The notes under the pieces are model-generated. The model was given only the letters and a program-made list of their open reading frames with translations. It ran no database searches and had not been told where the DNA came from. A stretch of DNA of 64,000 nt from Paenibacillus harenae DSM 16969 (GTDB lineage: Bacteria; Bacillota; Bacilli; Paenibacillales; Paenibacillaceae). The stretch lies in contig NZ_AULV01000015.1 of assembly GCF_000422465.1 (NCBI RefSeq), positions 1-64,000 on the forward strand, in the 5' to 3' direction. The position numbers were made by a program, and so were the translations under genes. Positions 60,945-64,000 of this stretch are shown piece after piece (the stretch's first letter is position 1; every line of letters starts with the position of its first letter).

Positions 60945-62039
60945 TTATTCTAAAAAACCTTTTGTCGCAGCCGCCGGAATTTCAGCTTGAGCCGCCCCGG
61001 ATCCGGCTTGAATACCGAGACGTTGTCCAACCTGCTGGTTGATCTGCGTCATCTTCTGCGTCTGCTGAGATACGGTTTGAATAATTTGACGGTTCGAATT
61101 CTCGTACTTGTCCATTGCCGAGAACAGATCCGACATCGCGCGTTCTACCAGCTCCATGCTCATGGCCGGCTTCGTCAGCGCCTGATTCGCTTTCTCGCTT
61201 GTCTCATTCAGAAGGCGGGCGTTCTCGGCGAACTGGTTGCCCAGCATTTCGTTCGTCGAATTAACGGCCTCGATCGCTTTCATCTGATCGTCAATCGCGC
61301 TGGCAATCAGAACGGATACCGACATCAAGTGCTGCGTCTTATCGATGGAGCTGTCCAGCGCGTCCATCAGCTTATCGTTCGTGTCGTTAATGATATCGGT
61401 CGCGGCAATGGCTTGCTGGTACAGCATGATCATTTCCGTATACGTTTGAAGCTTCGTGACGACCTTCCGGAGCCCGCGTTCCAGATACGTCTTGCGGTGC
61501 TCGTTCTCCGGCTTGGCGATTTCCTCCTCGAACATTTGCTTCAGGCGATTGCCGTATTCCACCAGCAGTTGCAGATCGTAAACATTGTCCAGACTGCTCC
61601 GCTTCAGGTTTCTCATGTGGACGACATTTTCTTCCAGGTTATCCCGGCCGTCGCGCAGCGACTTCACGATGACCTGGACGTTTGTTTTGGCCGATTGGTA
61701 TTTATAAATATAGTTCTTCATCGGCGCCTTGCGAAGCAGCTTCTGAACAAGCGTAAGCTGCTTGCTCCGGCTAAGATCCTCGACCTCGCTGCGCAGCTTC
61801 AGCATATTGTTCGCCACCTCGTTGCGCTTGCCGGACATAAGATCCGACAGCGGCCTCTCCAGCATCGTAAGCGTCTGGCCGGAGCGCTCCAGCGTCTTCT
61901 GGCCTTTCTTCGTAATCTCATCCATCAAGGAATCCAGATTGGCGGGATCCGTCGTCGCTACCTTCTGCATCGTGCTTTGCACTTCTTGCTCCAGCTTGTT
62001 CAGATCCTCGTTTTTAATCGATACGAGCTGTGTTGCCAT
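60945..62039 (-). CDS. telA: Toxic anion resistance protein TelA
   Basis: A 364-residue coiled-coil protein of the TelA/YceH family: the conserved block LERPLSDLMSGKRNEVANNMLKLRSEVEDLSRSKQL, ENVVHMRNLKRSSLDNVYDLQLLVEYGNRLKQMFEEEI and YTEMIMLYQQAIAATDIINDTNDKLMDALDSSIDKTQHLMSVSVLIASAIDDQMKAIEAVNSTNEMLG. No membrane segments. In the Ter-associated systems TelA is thought to act with TerC-like and XpaC-like membrane proteins in a membrane stress or metal-linked complex. Start ATG at 62039 behind AAAGGGGGAATAACC. Same strand and order as XpaC and ATP-grasp upstream. Confidence 0.93.
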   Translation of the reverse strand: MATQLVSIKNEDLNKLEQEVQSTMQKVATTDPANLDSLMDEITKKGQKTLERSGQTLTMLERPLSDLMSGKRNEVANNMLKLRSEVEDLSRSKQLTLVQKLLRKAPMKNYIYKYQSAKTNVQVIVKSLRDGRDNLEENVVHMRNLKRSSLDNVYDLQLLVEYGNRLKQMFEEEIAKPENEHRKTYLERGLRKVVTKLQTYTEMIMLYQQAIAATDIINDTNDKLMDALDSSIDKTQHLMSVSVLIASAIDDQMKAIEAVNSTNEMLGNQFAENARLLNETSEKANQALTKPAMSMELVERAMSDLFSAMDKYENSNRQIIQTVSQQTQKMTQINQQVGQRLGIQAGSGAAQAEIPAAATKGFLE

Positions 62040-62119
62040 TGGTTATTCCCCCTTTATTAGTCGTTCAATCGATATCGCTGCTGGATTAATTCAGCCTTCG
62101 TGCGAAGCTCCATCAGGTC

Positions 62120-62770
62120 CTACTGTTCGATGGTCTTCGTGTAGAAGGTCAGCTTCGAGTCAACATCCTTTATGCCGTCAAGCAGCAGGCGGCGGTTTTG
62201 CCGCTTGGCCTCGCCGCTGAGCCGCAGGAACGGATTAATGGTCGAATTCAAATCCTTCCTGACCAGGCGGACGATATTATGGTTGATGCTTGAATCGCCA
62301 AGCGCGACCAGGTCCGGAATTAATCGGTTGAGGCGCGCAAGCAGCGCAAGCGTTTTCTGAACGATCTCGTCGTCCAGATTATTCTGCTCGCCTTCCAGCA
62401 AAATCATATCTTCGATGATTCCGATATATTCCAGAGCGGAAGCAAGCTCGGGATCCTGAACCGGCGCCGGCGAAGCCGCCTGCTCGGCCGATTGCGAAAC
62501 ACTCGGCTGAGGCGAGCCTTGCTGACCCGGGACCGATGCGGCAGCATTCGTCTGCTGCTGAAGCTCCTGCGGCCTTGACTGCTGCCCGTTCGCAAGCGTT
62601 CCTTCTGCGGTTTGCTTCCCATTCCGCCCGTTCCAAACCAAAGCCCCGAATAAGCCGATCGCCGGTATGGCTATTGCGATGTAGGGAGAAGAGGTTACCC
62701 AATATACGACAAGCGCAACCGCGTAGCTTCCCAGCGCGATACCTGCCGTCTTCTTCGTCGTACTTTTCAT
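62120..62770 (-). CDS. XpaC-like protein (YceG/5-bromo-4-chloroindolyl phosphate hydrolysis family)
   Basis: A 216-residue protein: two N-terminal membrane helices (about 8-48), a Gln/Ser/Pro-rich linker (about 50-105), and a helical C-terminal domain, ALEYIGIIEDMILLEGEQNNLDDEIVQKTLALLARLNRLIPDLVAL, typical of XpaC, the usual gene neighbour of telA. The old family name stems from a phosphatase-like phenotype and does not prove an enzyme. Start ATG at 62770 behind GGAGGTGCGAC. Confidence 0.85.
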   Translation of the reverse strand: MKSTTKKTAGIALGSYAVALVVYWVTSSPYIAIAIPAIGLFGALVWNGRNGKQTAEGTLANGQQSRPQELQQQTNAAASVPGQQGSPQPSVSQSAEQAASPAPVQDPELASALEYIGIIEDMILLEGEQNNLDDEIVQKTLALLARLNRLIPDLVALGDSSINHNIVRLVRKDLNSTINPFLRLSGEAKRQNRRLLLDGIKDVDSKLTFYTKTIEQ

Positions 62771-62829
62771 GTCGCACCTCCAGCCTGACTATGCAGGAAT
62801 TGAAGCCTAAGCCTGTATACCTCTATCAA

Positions 62830-63885
62830 TTATCTCGTTTTTTGGGCCAATAAGTCAATTTCAAAATCAGGCTGCTTCATAATCAGCGGCTGCTCCACAT
62901 ATCCGGCCTGTATGCCGAACCGCGGCGCCGGAGGCTCAATCGCCTTTCCCTGCAGCGCCTGCACGGCCAAATAAGGCATATTTACGCCGGATAGGCAAGT
63001 AATATATAGTCCGCCCGACATGCGAGGGTTGATCTCAAGCAATTTGGGAATGCCGTTGCTGTAGCGTACCTGAATGTTAAAGGCATATGGAATCCGCAGC
63101 GATATTGCAATCCGTTCCGCCATTTCGAGCAGCTCCGGCACCGCCTCCAGCAAATACGTCCGGCCGGTCGATTTGCGTCGCGGAATCGCCGTTATCAAGT
63201 CGCCCTCCGCAGTCGCCACGCAATCGATGCTGTATTCGACGCCGCTAAGCAGCTCCATCACCATCAGATTGTCAAAGCGTTCCACGCTCGACAGCGTATC
63301 ATAAGCCTGTTGAAACGACGTAGACAGCGTCACGTAACCGTACAGCTCGCGCAGCGGATCCCGCTCGTCATCGATGATCCGGAAGCCCATGCCGCCCTCC
63401 GATTTCGTCGGTTTAAAGCAGACTCTATGGCCCGCGGCCGTCAGCTCCTCATAGGCGCGTTTGAACTCCCCTGCCGTATTCGCGACGCGGTAGTCCGGAA
63501 TGGCCACCAAGCCTTTGCCCTCGACCGTCTCATAAAATTTATCCTTCTCGACCATCGAATCGAGCAGCGCGATATCTCGGCATACCATAACCTTCGTACC
63601 AATCTCATCGAACAAATGCGCATATCTCGATATTTCTTCCATATGAAGGCGCGGAATGAACAGGTCGATCCGATTCTCCCTGCAATAATCCACGCAGAAA
63701 TCGACGTAGTCCCGCCCGACAACGGCCGGCTCCGTTCCCGGATGATCGGAAGCCACCAGCGACATATGGTTTATGTCGGGATGCGTTCCGAAAAACTCGA
63801 ATTTCTCACCGTCCGGATTTTCCCTGATCATATTAATGTAATGATAAGCGACCGAAAACCATCGATTCATATAAACTCGCGTCAT
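62830..63885 (-). CDS. ATP-grasp protein of the Ter/TelA-associated group
   Basis: A 351-residue ATP-grasp ligase: pre-ATP-grasp domain (1-115, VYMNRWFSVAYHYINMI, EENRIDLFIPR-like strand), then KDKFYETV...VCFKPTKSEGGMGFRIID (nucleotide-binding lysine and glycine-rich loop), VMELLSGVEYSIDCVATAEGD and FNIQVRYSNGIPKLLEINPRMSGG (metal ligands Glu and Asn). ATP-grasp enzymes of this group are repeatedly encoded with telA and TerC-like genes and are proposed to build a nucleoside-like metabolite. Start ATG at 63885 behind GAAGGAAGAAGG. A further gene of the set begins at the window edge. Confidence 0.88.
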   Translation of the reverse strand: MTRVYMNRWFSVAYHYINMIRENPDGEKFEFFGTHPDINHMSLVASDHPGTEPAVVGRDYVDFCVDYCRENRIDLFIPRLHMEEISRYAHLFDEIGTKVMVCRDIALLDSMVEKDKFYETVEGKGLVAIPDYRVANTAGEFKRAYEELTAAGHRVCFKPTKSEGGMGFRIIDDERDPLRELYGYVTLSTSFQQAYDTLSSVERFDNLMVMELLSGVEYSIDCVATAEGDLITAIPRRKSTGRTYLLEAVPELLEMAERIAISLRIPYAFNIQVRYSNGIPKLLEINPRMSGGLYITCLSGVNMPYLAVQALQGKAIEPPAPRFGIQAGYVEQPLIMKQPDFEIDLLAQKTR

Positions 63886-63920
63886 GGCTGAATACCTTCT
63901 TCCTTCTCATTAAGAATGGT

Positions 63921-63998
63921 TTACCGGTTCCGGCTGAGCTTCCCTGAGGCATCCCGGATAATGGCTTCCAGAAGCTCCTCCGAGGCATATGCCCCCTG
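63921..63998 (-). CDS. 3' end of the next gene upstream (partial)
   Basis: The minus strand entering from the window edge reads QGAYASEELLEAIIRDAS...GKLSRNR and stops at 63921, 36 bases before the ATP-grasp gene. The spacing says same operon. The 25 residues do not identify the family; phosphoribosyltransferase, HAD or StiP-like genes are the usual neighbours. Confidence 0.5.
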   Translation of the reverse strand, partial: QGAYASEELLEAIIRDASGKLSRNR

Positions 63999-64000
63999 TG

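Noticed and set aside
24..64000. CRISPR array, tRNA, rRNA or prophage genes
   Set aside because: No regularly spaced identical repeats of CRISPR size, no tRNA cloverleaf-like stretch with CCA-side features noticed, and no phage structural or integrase genes seen. Short RNA genes cannot be excluded without a covariance-model search.

Overview
The window looks like chromosome of a Paenibacillus-type spore-forming Firmicute (Paenibacillaceae). The signs are GC near 50 percent, strong AGGAGG ribosome sites with frequent TTG and GTG starts, two large secreted proteins ending in three S-layer homology (SLH) domains, a KinB-like sensor kinase, a CotSA-like glycosyltransferase, a GlpP antiterminator and a perfect CIRCE element. 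I saw no rRNA, tRNA, CRISPR array, prophage or intact insertion sequence. All calls come from reading the sequence; no database search was run.

Layout. 1-7.9 kb: small unrelated genes (TVP38-type membrane protein, methyltransferase, BdbC-like oxidoreductase, WYL regulator, AAA ATPase, ankyrin protein, AraC regulator) among decayed pieces: a drug-ABC operon collapsed by deletion, a DUF1905 fragment and a LysM fragment. 8-17.4 kb: a 2729-residue SLH-anchored extracellular phosphoesterase and a HupE/UreJ-like membrane protein. 17.6-23.3 kb: htpG under a CIRCE operator, a YcaQ-type DNA glycosylase, a KinB-like kinase and a FusB-type fusidic acid resistance gene with an elaborate leader. 23.3-26.8 kb: a YtrA-like GntR/ABC operon ending in an anchored protein and a tiny sigma-like protein. 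27-35.4 kb: a nine-gene glycerophosphodiester/glycerol-3-phosphate operon (phosphoesterase, GlpP, UgpB-like binding protein, HAD phosphatase, UgpC/A/E-like transporter, two GDPDs) with a terminator in the ugpB leader. 35.8-40 kb: an SLH-anchored family 11 rhamnogalacturonan lyase. 40.4-52.8 kb: many single genes (ABM, LysR, ABC exporter with its own leader peptide, nitrilase, aldo/keto reductase, aminoglycoside phosphotransferase-like kinase, fused Ada, VOC, HAAS/PadR) with gene fragments and repeat clusters. 53-57.7 kb: an AraC/isomerase/PhyH catabolic cluster, then a glycosyltransferase and epimerase pair. 57.8-64 kb: MFS exporter, thymidine kinase, a TerC protein behind a yybP-ykoY (manganese) riboswitch, then TelA, XpaC-like and ATP-grasp genes.

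How the genes work together. The clearest system is the 27-35 kb operon. The transporter would import glycerol-3-phosphate or its diesters, the two GDPDs and perhaps the metallophosphoesterase would release glycerol-3-phosphate, and GlpP would sense it and prevent termination in front of ugpB. The two SLH proteins would act on polysaccharide and phosphate esters at the cell surface.

The most original signals are regulatory. The fusB leader carries a promoter, a 26-codon ORF, several mutually exclusive inverted repeats and a hairpin covering the fusB ribosome site. A comparable short ORF with competing pairings precedes the ABC exporter. htpG carries a perfect HrcA operator, unlike its Bacillus subtilis counterpart.
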